A stretch of DNA of 8,266 nucleotides from Lachnospiraceae bacterium (GTDB taxonomy: Bacteria; Bacillota; Clostridia; Lachnospirales; Lachnospiraceae). Positions 1 through 7,143 of the stretch are shown here, piece by piece (the stretch's first letter is position 1; the number at the start of each line of letters is the position of its first letter). The translations under genes and the position numbers were made by a program. The notes beneath the pieces are model-generated. The model was not told where the DNA came from. It did not search any database and worked only from the letters and a program-made list of their open reading frames with translations. Where the stretch lies: positions 1 to 8,266 of the forward strand of contig CAAEAB010000033.1 of NCBI GenBank assembly GCA_900753685.1, in the 5' to 3' direction.

Positions 1-391
1 CTGTATCGAGCATGGCGAAGAGCTGACGCCGGAGAATGCGGCGAAATATTCCCGTTTTCATAAGCGGTGCGGTACGAGCTTTCTGTTTATCGTCATGTTT
101 GTGAGTATTTTATTCTTTTTACTATTTTTTCAGGTTTTCCCGATGGAGAATCTGGCATTGAAGGTCGTCTGCCGTATTTTGCTGGTGCCGGTCATTGCCG
201 GAGTATCCTATGAGATCATCCAGTGGGCCGGGCGCCATGATTCAGGGCTGGTGTGCCTGGTGAGCAAGCCGGGATTCTGGATGCAGAAGTTTACGACGAA
301 GGAACCGGATATGGAAATGCTGGAAGTCGCCATTGCATCCATTGAGGCGATTTATGACTGGCGGGAGTTTCAGAAGGACTTGACAGAGTGA
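1..391 (+). CDS. DUF1385 (YqhQ-like) membrane protein, 3' end only
   Basis: The frame is open from the window edge (first full codon at base 2) to TGA at 389-391, so only the C-terminal ~129 residues are present. The stretch with ELTPENAAKY, then RFHKRCGTSF, then two hydrophobic segments (about FLFIVMFVSILFFLLFFQ and LKVVCRILLVPVIAGVSY) is the recognisable C-terminal half of the DUF1385/YqhQ family. These are integral membrane proteins of unknown biochemical role that are widespread in Firmicutes. The ATG at base 95 lies inside the conserved block and is not the start; the true start is upstream of the window. The stop overlaps the GTG start of prmC (GTGA), indicating translational coupling. 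DUF1385 next to prmC and prfA is a common clostridial order, which supports the call. Family assignment is from recalled motifs, not a search. Confidence 0.85.
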   Translation, partial: CIEHGEELTPENAAKYSRFHKRCGTSFLFIVMFVSILFFLLFFQVFPMENLALKVVCRILLVPVIAGVSYEIIQWAGRHDSGLVCLVSKPGFWMQKFTTKEPDMEMLEVAIASIEAIYDWREFQKDLTE

Positions 392-1251
392 AGACATTAA
401 GACAATTATTAAAAGAAGGCGAGCAGCGTCTTTTGGAAAATCAGATTGAAAACAGTACCATGGAAGCCAGGTATCTGTTAGAATATATATGTGATTTAAA
501 CTGGGCTCAGTATCTTTTACAGGCGGATACGGAGGCGGATCCCCAGGAAGAGCGGCGCTATCGGGAAGCGGTCGAACGGCGGTGCACCCATTATCCGTTA
601 CAGTATATCCTGGGTACGGCCAGCTTTATGGGACTGGACTTTATGGTCAATGAAGCTGTGCTTATTCCGAGACAGGATACGGAGACATTGGTTGAAACGG
701 TCTTAGAAAAAGCGGATATTCCGGGAGGAAAGCTTTTAGATATGTGTACCGGTTCGGGCTGTATTCTCATCAGCCTGATGGCTTTGGGGCACTACGGCCG
801 GGGCGTCGGTGTGGATGTGTCGGAGGAGGCTTTGAGGGTTGCCCGGATGAACGGCATATTTAACCGGGAAAGCTGGGAGAAAAACGGCCGGGGCTCCAAC
901 GATATTTTATGGCTTTAAAGCGATTTGTTTAAAGAGCTCCACAGCCGGTTTGATGTGATTGTGTCCAATCCACCCTATATTCCAGCGGCGGTCATCGAAA
1001 CGCTCATGCCGGAGGTGCAGGATTTTGAGCCGCGGATGGCTCTGCTGGGAGCGGACGAGGGCTTGGAATTTTATAAGAAAATTTCCGAGGCAGCGAAAGA
1101 TCATTTGAATCCGGGGGGATGGCTGTTCTTTGAGATCGGCTGTGAGCAGGCCGCGGCGGTCTCAGAAATTTTAGCGGAAAACGGATTCAGGGAGATACAT
1201 ACGGTCAAAGATTTGGCCGGCCTGGACCGGGTGGTCTATGGCAGAAGATAG
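388..1251 (+). pseudogene. prmC: prmC, release factor glutamine N5-methyltransferase, interrupted by an in-frame TAA
   Basis: PrmC (HemK) uses S-adenosylmethionine to methylate the glutamine of the GGQ motif of RF1 and RF2 in the cytoplasm. The GTG start at 388 has AGAAGGA (372-378) nine bases upstream and overlaps the preceding stop. Counting the TAA as a codon, the frame is 287 positions, the normal family length. Visible motifs are the N-terminal helical substrate-binding domain (about 1-85), LIPRQDTE (92-99), SAM motif I DMCTGSGC (118-125) and the catalytic NPPY (194-197). Codon 177 is TAA (916-918). The frame is unchanged on both sides: ILWL, stop, SDLFKEL, with the usual family pattern being W(V/L)(E/Q/K)SDLF. 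One substitution, for example GAA to TAA, explains it. The 176-residue product keeps the SAM site but lacks NPPY, so it should be inactive. Alternatives are a sequencing error or stop readthrough; an indel is excluded because the frame is preserved. Confidence 0.88.
916..918 (+). other. Premature in-frame TAA inside prmC
   Basis: This TAA follows CTT (Leu) and precedes AGC GAT TTG TTT (Ser-Asp-Leu-Phe), all in the prmC frame that ends at 1249-1251. The downstream codons restore the expected PrmC sequence immediately, so the lesion is a single codon and not a frameshift. No convincing Shine-Dalgarno and start pair lies just downstream that would restart translation. Confidence 0.9.
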
Positions 1252-1260
1252 AAATCAATT

Positions 1261-1267
1261 GGAGGGA
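1261..1267 (+). promoter_or_regulatory. Ribosome binding site of prfA
   Basis: GGAGGGA ends five bases before the ATG at 1273. It lies in the 21-base gap after the prmC stop and fixes the prfA start. Because prfA has its own strong site, its translation should not depend on ribosomes finishing prmC, which matters given the prmC nonsense codon. Confidence 0.75.
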
Positions 1268-1272
1268 AAGTT

Positions 1273-2349
1273 ATGTTTGACAGATTAGATGATATTTTAA
1301 TCCGTTATCAGCAGGTAATGGAGGAATTGAACGATCCGGAGGTGGTCAATGACCAGCCTCGATTTCGTAAGCTGATGAAAGAACAGAATGACCTGGCTCC
1401 AATCGTGGAAAAGTACACGGAATATAAACAGGAAAAACAAAATGTGGAGGACAGCCTGGAACTTCTTGAACTGGAGAGTGACGAGGAGATGCGGGAGCTT
1501 GCCAAGGAAGAGATGGCTGAATCAAAAAAACGCATCGGGGAGATTGAGCAGGAATTAAAGATTCTCCTTATTCCGAAGGATCCGATGGATGAGAAGAATG
1601 TTATCGTTGAGATCCGCGCCGGCGCCGGCGGCGACGAGGCCGCCTTATTTGCGGCGGAGCTGTTCCGTATGTATTCGAAATATGCGGAAAAGCAGCGCTG
1701 GAAGATCGATATGATGAGTGTCAATGAAAGCGGAATCGGCGGCTTCAAGGAAGTTGTATTTATGATCAGCGGTAACGGCGTGTATTCCCGGTTAAAATTT
1801 GAAAGCGGGGTTCATCGGGTACAGCGTGTGCCGGAAACCGAGTCCGGCGGCCGTATTCATACATCGACGGTGACGGTGGCGATCATGCCGGAGGCTGAGG
1901 AAGTGGATGTTCAGTTGGATATGAACGATGTGCGTATCGATGTGTTCCGGGCTTCCGGTAACGGCGGACAGTGTGTAAACACAACCGATTCGGCGGTGCG
2001 TATTACCCATATTCCGACGGGAATCGTCATTTCCTGTCAGGATGAGAAATCCCAGTTGAAAAATAAAGATAAAGGCTTGAAGGTACTTCGTTCCAGACTG
2101 TATGATCTGGAATTGGAGAAGAAGAAAAAAGAGGAAGCGGCCAATCGTAAAAATCAGGTTGGAACGGGAGACCGCTCAGAAAAAATCCGTACTTATAACT
2201 TCCCTCAGGGACGGTGTACGGACCATCGGATTAAATTGACGCTTCACCGTCTGGATGATATTTTGAACGGTGATCTTGATGAAATTATTGACAGTCTGAC
2301 CGCGGCAGATCAGGCGGCCAAGCTGAGTAATATGGAGGAAGAGGGTTAA
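1273..2349 (+). CDS. prfA: Peptide chain release factor 1 (RF1)
   Basis: RF1 reads UAA and UAG in the ribosomal A site and triggers hydrolysis of peptidyl-tRNA. The 358-residue length matches the family. Domain order is an N-terminal coiled helical domain (about 1-100), the central release-factor domain with [13 protein letters not shown] (about 115-127), the stop-codon recognition tripeptide PxT as P187-E188-T189 in [13 protein letters not shown], and the catalytic loop G231-G232-Q233. The PxT motif, rather than the SPF of RF2, and the tail with [16 protein letters not shown] mark it as RF1. Q233 is the residue methylated by PrmC, encoded just upstream. The residue after the Gln is Cys234 and the one before the glycines is Asn230, where E. 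coli RF1 has His and Ala. I recall this variant as usual in Clostridia. The aminotransferase gene follows after 5 bases. Confidence 0.97.
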   Translation: MFDRLDDILIRYQQVMEELNDPEVVNDQPRFRKLMKEQNDLAPIVEKYTEYKQEKQNVEDSLELLELESDEEMRELAKEEMAESKKRIGEIEQELKILLIPKDPMDEKNVIVEIRAGAGGDEAALFAAELFRMYSKYAEKQRWKIDMMSVNESGIGGFKEVVFMISGNGVYSRLKFESGVHRVQRVPETESGGRIHTSTVTVAIMPEAEEVDVQLDMNDVRIDVFRASGNGGQCVNTTDSAVRITHIPTGIVISCQDEKSQLKNKDKGLKVLRSRLYDLELEKKKKEEAANRKNQVGTGDRSEKIRTYNFPQGRCTDHRIKLTLHRLDDILNGDLDEIIDSLTAADQAAKLSNMEEEG

Positions 2350-2354
2350 AGTCA

Positions 2355-3542
2355 ATGATATCGAAAAGCATGAAACAGTTGGTGGAAGGAAATTCAGTCA
2401 TTCGGGCGCTTTTTGAAGAGGGCAAGGAAATGGCCAGAGAAGTCGGTGCAGAAAATGTTTACGATTTCAGTCTGGGTAATCCGAGCGTTCCGGCTCCGGA
2501 AGCTGTACGGACGTCTATGAAACGGATTCTGGATGGAGATAATTCCCTCTATGTCCATGGCTATATGAGCAATTCGGGCTATGAAGAGGTCCGGGAAGCG
2601 GTGGCCGCATCGCTCAATGGGCGGTTTGGGACAGACTTCCACTGGACGGGGATTCTCATGACGGTGGGAGCCGCCGGTGGTCTAAACGTGATTTTAAGGA
2701 CCCTTCTTGATCCGGGAGATGAGGTGATCTGCTTTGCGCCGTTTTTCGGTGAATACACGAACTATGTGCATAATTATCAGAGCAGTCTGATCGTCATTCC
2801 GCCAAACCCTCCCACATTTCAGCCGGATGTAGAGCTGCTGGCAGAGAAAATCACAGAGCGGACAAAGGCTTTGATTCTCAATAATCCGAATAATCCGACC
2901 GGCGTCGTTTATTCTGCGGAAACATTGGATAAATTACAGGTTATTTTAACGGAAGCGGAAAAACGGATCGGCCATTCCATTTATGTGATTTCCGACGAGC
3001 CTTACCGGGAACTGGTCTACGACGGCGTGGAAGTACCGTTTATGACAAAACATATCCGTAATAGCATTATCTGTTATTCTTTCAGTAAGTCTCTGTCATT
3101 ACCGGGCGAGAGGATTGGCTATCTGGCTGTGCCAAAAGAAGTGGATGATTATGAGAGACTCGTGGAAGGTTTAGCTATCGCCAACCGGGTTCTTGGCTTC
3201 GTCAATGCGCCGTCCCTGCAGCAGCTAATGATCAAAGAATGTCTGAATGAACAGACCGATGTGGCTGCTTATGATAAGAATCGAAGATTTTTATACAAAT
3301 TGCTGATAGACATGGGCTTTGAATGTGTGAAGCCGGAGGGTGCTTTTTACCTCTTTGTAAAATCTCCGGTGGCTGATGAAAAAGTATTTGTCGCGGAGGC
3401 AAAGAAGCATCATCTTTTGCTTGTCCCGGCGTCCAGTTTTGGCTGTCCGGGTTATGTGCGTATCGCCTACTGTGTATCCTATGAGATGATCGAACGCGCC
3501 ATGCCGGCCTTTAAGGCATTGGCGGAGACATATTTTAGCTGA
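2355..3542 (+). CDS. PLP-dependent aminotransferase, class I/II (aspartate aminotransferase-like)
   Basis: This is a 395-residue fold-type I aminotransferase, a normal length. Family landmarks are all present: the substrate-loop motif FSLGNP (38-43), N177-P-N-N-P-T-G183 with the cofactor-binding Asn, D214 and Y217 in SDEPYREL contacting the PLP ring, K245 in SFSKSLSLPGERIGY forming the Schiff base, and R369 in GYVRIAY, which should hold the substrate carboxylate. It probably moves an amino group between an amino acid and 2-oxoglutarate in the cytoplasm; the substrate cannot be told from sequence. The ATG at 2355 has the purine-rich GGAGGAAGAGGG just upstream, within the end of prfA, and only five bases separate the genes, so they are co-transcribed. 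It is distinct from the HisC-type enzyme encoded next. Confidence 0.93.
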   Translation: MISKSMKQLVEGNSVIRALFEEGKEMAREVGAENVYDFSLGNPSVPAPEAVRTSMKRILDGDNSLYVHGYMSNSGYEEVREAVAASLNGRFGTDFHWTGILMTVGAAGGLNVILRTLLDPGDEVICFAPFFGEYTNYVHNYQSSLIVIPPNPPTFQPDVELLAEKITERTKALILNNPNNPTGVVYSAETLDKLQVILTEAEKRIGHSIYVISDEPYRELVYDGVEVPFMTKHIRNSIICYSFSKSLSLPGERIGYLAVPKEVDDYERLVEGLAIANRVLGFVNAPSLQQLMIKECLNEQTDVAAYDKNRRFLYKLLIDMGFECVKPEGAFYLFVKSPVADEKVFVAEAKKHHLLLVPASSFGCPGYVRIAYCVSYEMIERAMPAFKALAETYFS

Positions 3543-3576
3543 GTAAATGACTTGAAAGCTTAAGTAAGCGACTTGA
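3542..3576 (+). repeat. Imperfect 14-bp direct repeat in the gap before hisC
   Basis: AGTAAATGACTTGA (3542-3555) recurs as AGTAAGCGACTTGA (3563-3576), with 12 of 14 matches and a period of 21 bases, two helical turns. The first copy begins at the last base of the aminotransferase stop codon. It could be a tandem operator or a chance duplication; nothing else identifies a function. Confidence 0.35.
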
Positions 3577-3580
3577 GATA

Positions 3581-3587
3581 AGAGAGG
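3581..3587 (+). promoter_or_regulatory. Probable ribosome binding site of hisC
   Basis: AGAGAGG lies 11 bases before the ATG at 3599 but only 2 bases before the in-frame GTG at 3590, so it favours the ATG start. The spacing is somewhat long. A weaker AGGA (3595-3598) abuts the ATG and is too close to serve. Confidence 0.45.
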
Positions 3588-3598
3588 TTGTGTTAGGA

Positions 3599-4654
3599 AT
3601 GAAAACATGGAGAGATTATGTGCGCCGGGTTGTGCCCTATACGCCGGGAGAGCAGCCAAATCAGCCGGGAATGATTAAGCTAAATACGAATGAAAACCCA
3701 TATCCTCCGGCGCCGGGAGTCGTAAGCATGGCCGGGCATTTGGAAACGGATAAATTCCGTCTCTATCCGGATCCGACAGCCAGTATCTTGACAGAAACCC
3801 TGGCGGAATTTTATCAGGTAAAGGCGGAGCAGGTGTTTGTCGGCGTAGGGTCGGACGATGTGCTGGCGATGGCTTTCCAGACCTTTTTTAACAGTGATAA
3901 ACCGATATTTTTCCCGGATATTACCTACTCCTTTTATCCGGTATGGGCGGACGCCTTTAAGATTCCTTATGAAACAAAGGCGCTGGATGAAAATTTCCGC
4001 ATTCGTAAGGAAGATTATTATGGGGATAACGGCGGCGTTGTATTCCCAAATCCAAACGCGCCAACTTCTGTTTATGAGAAACTGGAGTTTATCGAGGACA
4101 TTTTAAAGCATAACCGGGACGTACTTGTTATTGTCGATGAGGCATATATTGATTTCGGCGGAAAATCTGCCCTGGCTTTAATTGAAAAATATGACAATCT
4201 GCTTGTCGTACAGACCTTCTCAAAATCCCGATCCATGGCCGGTATGCGAATCGGCTATGCCATCGGCAATGAGGAATTAATCAAAGCTCTGAATGATTTT
4301 AAATATTCCTTTAATTCCTATACGATGAATCAGACGGCTTTGATTCTCGGCGCGGAGGCAGTCAAGGACCGGGATTATTTTAACGAATGTATCGAAAAAA
4401 TTATCCGTACCCGGACATGGGTGGCAAAAGAATTAAAAGCCCTTGGATTTGAGTTCAACGAACCGTCGGCCAATTTCATTTTTGCGACCCATCCCAAATA
4501 TCCGGCCAGAGAATTATTTGAAGCGCTGCGGAAGGAAAATATTTATGTGCGGTATTTTAGCCTGCCGAGAATTGATAATTATTTGAGAATTACAGTGGGA
4601 ACAGATTCGGAGATGGAAACGCTGATTCAGTTTCTTAAAGCTTATATCCAATAA
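3599..4654 (+). CDS. hisC: Histidinol-phosphate aminotransferase
   Basis: HisC converts imidazole-acetol phosphate plus glutamate to L-histidinol phosphate in histidine synthesis; some HisC paralogues also transaminate aromatic keto acids. From the ATG at 3599 the protein is 351 residues, typical of the family. Landmarks are the N-terminal IKLNTNENPYPPAP, N153-A-P-T-S157 in FPNPNAPTS, D180 and Y183 in VDEAYIDFGG, and the PLP lysine K209 in TFSKSRSMAGMRIGYAIG, which is close to the HisC consensus. An in-frame GTG at 3590 would add three residues, but the ribosome binding site spacing is poor. The gene sits 56 bases after another aminotransferase and is followed 6 bases after its stop by an intrinsic terminator, so it probably ends the prmC-prfA transcription unit. 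No other his genes are in view, so a duty in aromatic amino acid synthesis cannot be excluded. Confidence 0.92.
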   Translation: MKTWRDYVRRVVPYTPGEQPNQPGMIKLNTNENPYPPAPGVVSMAGHLETDKFRLYPDPTASILTETLAEFYQVKAEQVFVGVGSDDVLAMAFQTFFNSDKPIFFPDITYSFYPVWADAFKIPYETKALDENFRIRKEDYYGDNGGVVFPNPNAPTSVYEKLEFIEDILKHNRDVLVIVDEAYIDFGGKSALALIEKYDNLLVVQTFSKSRSMAGMRIGYAIGNEELIKALNDFKYSFNSYTMNQTALILGAEAVKDRDYFNECIEKIIRTRTWVAKELKALGFEFNEPSANFIFATHPKYPARELFEALRKENIYVRYFSLPRIDNYLRITVGTDSEMETLIQFLKAYIQ

Positions 4655-4660
4655 AGGGTG

Positions 4661-4698
4661 AAATCCTCTCAATGGACAGTCTGTTGAGGGGATTTTTT
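4661..4698 (+). terminator. Rho-independent terminator after hisC
   Basis: AAATCCTCTCAA (4661-4672) pairs with TTGAGGGGATTT (4684-4695) as a 12-bp stem with one T-G wobble and an 11-base loop. The T run at 4693-4698 forms the stem end and tail. It starts 6 bases after the hisC stop. It is unusual only in that the next gene's Shine-Dalgarno begins 8 bases after the T run. Confidence 0.88.
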
Positions 4699-4705
4699 GT
4701 GGAAT

Positions 4706-4713
4706 GGAGGTGA
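4706..4713 (+). promoter_or_regulatory. Ribosome binding site that sets the helicase start at GTG 4719
   Basis: GGAGGTGA overlaps the in-frame ATG at 4704 and ends five bases before GTG 4719. It can only serve the GTG, because an mRNA starting translation at 4704 would have its start codon inside the ribosome binding site. The protein then begins MKHEVRVSVRNLVEFIL. Confidence 0.75.
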
Positions 4714-4718
4714 GAAGG

Positions 4719-7109
4719 GTGAAGCACGAGGTACGGGTTTCGGTGAGAAATCTGGTGGAGTTTATTTTGAGGAATGGGGATATTAGTCAGAAGACGGGAG
4801 CCATGCAGGATGTGGATGCGATGCAGGCGGGAAGCCGGGCTCACCGGAAGCTTCAAAAGCAGGGAGGCAGTAATTACCGGGCGGAGGTAAGTCTGAAACG
4901 GACGGTGTCTATCGACGATACGATGGATATCCGGGTGGAAGGCCGGGCCGATGGACTTATTTCAAATCCGGCGGACGAGACGGATATTATGATCGATGAG
5001 ATTAAGGGAACCTTCACGAAGCTGGAGGCCATCGAGACGGCAGATATCCTCCATGTGGCCCAGGCCGACTGCTATGCCTGCATTTATGCAAATCTCCATG
5101 AATTAGAAAAGATTAAGGTTCGGATTACCTATATCCATTTAGAGACGGAAGGGATTAAGACCTTTGAATTTGAGCGGAGCCGGGAAGCGCTGGAAATCTG
5201 GTTTCAGGAGCTGGTTCATCAATATGCCCGCTGGGCCAAATGGCAGATTGGGTGGCAGGAGCTTCGGAATGAGACGATCGGGGAGCTGACATTCCCTTTT
5301 GAATATCGTCTCAGCCAGAAGCGGATGATGAACGGCGTTTACCGCGCCATTGACGAGGGAAAGAATATTTTTATTCAGGCGCCGACGGGGACGGGGAAAA
5401 CATTGGGCACCCTTTTTCCATCGATTAAAGCGATGGGCGTTGGAAAGTGCGGCCGTATTTTTTATTTGACAGCGAAAACGATTACCCGGACTGTGGCGGA
5501 GGATACAGGAAAGCTGCTTCGGGAAAAGGGACTTCGGATGAAATTTATCACGTTGACGGCAAAGGAAAAGCTATGTCCCCTGGAGGAATGTCGTTGTCAG
5601 CCGGAATTTTGCGAGCGGGCGAAGGGACATTTTGACCGGGTTAATGAGGCGGTATTCGATATGATCAATCAGGAAGATGAAATCAATCGGGAATGTATTT
5701 TGGATTATGCCGGCCGTTACCGGATTTGTCCCTTTGAGTTTCAGCTGGACATATCCCTGTGGTGCGACGTCATCATATGCGATTATAATTATGTTTTTGA
5801 TCCGGTGATTTACCTGAAACGATTTTTTACGGATGCGGCTGCGAATATGATATTCCTTGTGGATGAAGCCCACAACCTGGTAGACCGGGCCAGGGAAATG
5901 TACAGCGCGGCTCTTAGCAGAAAAGATTTTGACAAGGTTTACCGGAAATTAAAACTGGTTCGTCCGAAAATTAGCCGGAAGGTTCATAAGTGCGGACAGT
6001 TTATAAAGGATTTTCAGGAGGAGCGGGAAGAGACGGGCGGCAGCTACGCGGTTGTCAAAGAGGTTGGCAGCTTTGTTTTAAGCCTGATGCGGATGGTTTC
6101 GGATATGGAAGACTATCTGAGAGAGGATATGGAACCGGAGCTTCGGGAGACAGTGACGGAATTGTATTTTGAGGCCCGCCGCTTTATCAACACCTATGAC
6201 CTGCTGGATGAAAAATATATTATTTACACCGAAGGGGAGGGCGGTGAAGCCATGATCAAAATGTTTTGCGTCGACCCGTCGGGAAATTTAAGTGAGCGGA
6301 TTGGCATGAGCCGGAGCTGTATCTTTTTTTCAGCGACGCTCCTTCCGGTGCAGTATTATAAGGATTTATTGAGTGGAAAGCCGGAAAATGATTATGAAAT
6401 GTATGTGGATTCACCCTTTAGTACAAAAAAACGGTTGATTTTTACCGCCTCCGATGTGAGCAGCCGGTATACGGTCAGGAATCAGCAGCAGTATGAGCGG
6501 ATTGCCGAATATATACGGAAAATCATCCGGGGAAAAAACGGGAATTACCTCGTATTTTGTCCGTCCTATGCTTTTATGGATAAGGTGTTCGAAATATTTA
6601 CCGACAGAGAAATGGCGAAGGCCGGTCATGGACTGAAGGTATTTCGGCAGGAAAGCGGCATGGATGAGGATGAGCGGCGGACATTTCTTGAAAATTTCAG
6701 AGAGCGGCCCCATGAGACGATTCTTGGCTTCTGCGTGCTTGGCGGGATATTTTCCGAGGGGATTGATTTGAAGGCGGATCGGCTGATCGGAGCCATTGTG
6801 GTGGGAACGGGGCTTCCGGGAATCGGCAGTGAGAGGGAGCTTCTAAAATCCTATTTTGATGAAAAAAAGGGTCGGGGGTTTGATTACGCCTATCTTTTTC
6901 CGGGGATGAATAAGGTGCTCCAGGCCGGAGGCCGGGTGATTCGTTCCGAGGAGGACCGGGGGATTATTGCACTGCTGGATGAGAGATTTAACTACGGCAG
7001 TTATCAGCGGCTCTTCCCGCGGGAGTGGGTGCCCTTTCAAAAGCTGAATAGGGATTGTGTCGAAAAAAATATTGAAAAATTCTGGACAGAACAAATAAAT
7101 ACTCTATAA
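4719..7109 (+). CDS. DinG/XPD-family ATP-dependent DNA helicase with N-terminal PD-(D/E)XK nuclease domain
   Basis: This 796-residue protein should unwind DNA 5' to 3' like DinG/XPD (superfamily 2) and probably also cuts it. Residues about 1-190 resemble a RecB/Cas4-type nuclease: G38-x3-H42, D78 in GRADG, E94-x-K96 in IDEIKGT and Q115-x3-Y119 give the H, D, ExK, QxxxY series. The helicase follows, with Walker A APTGTGKT (221-228) and DEAH (382-385). Between these two are C286, C291, C293, C298 and C337-PFE, the place and spacing expected for the XPD/DinG [4Fe-4S] cluster. Later motifs are SATLLP (from 538), GGIFSEGID (675-683) and QAGGRVIR (735-742, arginine finger). The gene stands alone between a terminator and a downstream promoter. 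The biological role is unknown; DNA repair, R-loop removal or defence are possible. Family assignment is strong, nuclease activity is inferred from motifs. Confidence 0.9.
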   Translation: MKHEVRVSVRNLVEFILRNGDISQKTGAMQDVDAMQAGSRAHRKLQKQGGSNYRAEVSLKRTVSIDDTMDIRVEGRADGLISNPADETDIMIDEIKGTFTKLEAIETADILHVAQADCYACIYANLHELEKIKVRITYIHLETEGIKTFEFERSREALEIWFQELVHQYARWAKWQIGWQELRNETIGELTFPFEYRLSQKRMMNGVYRAIDEGKNIFIQAPTGTGKTLGTLFPSIKAMGVGKCGRIFYLTAKTITRTVAEDTGKLLREKGLRMKFITLTAKEKLCPLEECRCQPEFCERAKGHFDRVNEAVFDMINQEDEINRECILDYAGRYRICPFEFQLDISLWCDVIICDYNYVFDPVIYLKRFFTDAAANMIFLVDEAHNLVDRAREMYSAALSRKDFDKVYRKLKLVRPKISRKVHKCGQFIKDFQEEREETGGSYAVVKEVGSFVLSLMRMVSDMEDYLREDMEPELRETVTELYFEARRFINTYDLLDEKYIIYTEGEGGEAMIKMFCVDPSGNLSERIGMSRSCIFFSATLLPVQYYKDLLSGKPENDYEMYVDSPFSTKKRLIFTASDVSSRYTVRNQQQYERIAEYIRKIIRGKNGNYLVFCPSYAFMDKVFEIFTDREMAKAGHGLKVFRQESGMDEDERRTFLENFRERPHETILGFCVLGGIFSEGIDLKADRLIGAIVVGTGLPGIGSERELLKSYFDEKKGRGFDYAYLFPGMNKVLQAGGRVIRSEEDRGIIALLDERFNYGSYQRLFPREWVPFQKLNRDCVEKNIEKFWTEQINTL

Positions 7110-7110
7110 T
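7083..7110 (+). promoter_or_regulatory. Sigma-A-type promoter for the hydrogenase operon
   Basis: TGGACA (7083-7088, five of six matches to TTGACA) is followed after 16 bases by a perfect TATAAT (7105-7110). The -10 box overlaps the helicase stop codon at 7107-7109. Transcription would start near 7117, giving a leader of about 27 bases that contains the AGGGAGGT site of the next gene. The flanking DNA is AT-rich. This is a pattern match only. Confidence 0.65.
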
Positions 7111-7129
7111 TAAATTAAGAAAAGAGATT

Positions 7130-7137
7130 AGGGAGGT
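7130..7137 (+). promoter_or_regulatory. Ribosome binding site of the [2Fe-2S] protein gene
   Basis: AGGGAGGT ends six bases before the ATG at 7144 and nine before an in-frame GTG at 7147. Both starts are usable; the ATG is preferred. Confidence 0.7.
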
Positions 7138-7143
7138 TATTTC

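Noticed and set aside
910..925. CTT TAA A in prmC resembles the prfB frameshift site CTT TGA C
   Set aside because: The downstream PrmC sequence is in the same frame as the upstream part. A +1 shift here would hit a stop within about 15 codons, and no Shine-Dalgarno-like stimulator sits just upstream. Only readthrough could rejoin the halves.
925..1251. Second half of prmC as a separately translated gene from TTG 925 or a later ATG
   Set aside because: There is no ribosome binding site at suitable spacing before 925, 1003 or 1036, and the fragment begins in the middle of the methyltransferase fold without the SAM-binding motif.
1308..1748. Long reverse-strand open frame opposite prfA
   Set aside because: Its translation is low-complexity, serine- and arginine-rich, has no motif and mirrors the Glu- and Leu-rich codons of prfA. 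It is a shadow frame, as are the other reverse-strand frames in the window.
3550..3565. Small hairpin ACTTGA-AAGC-TTAAGT as a terminator before hisC
   Set aside because: The stem is six weak pairs with one G-T wobble and has no T run after it.
3552..3582. Promoter for hisC starting from TTGAAA at 3552
   Set aside because: No acceptable -10 box occurs 16-18 bases downstream; the best candidates match TATAAT poorly.
4704..4706. ATG 4704 as the helicase start
   Set aside because: It overlaps the GGAGGTGA that serves GTG 4719 and has only the terminator T run upstream, with no ribosome binding site.
5447..5635. Small forward open frames inside the helicase gene (also around 5990-6172)
   Set aside because: They lie in another frame of a well-conserved gene, lack ribosome binding sites and show no recognisable motifs.
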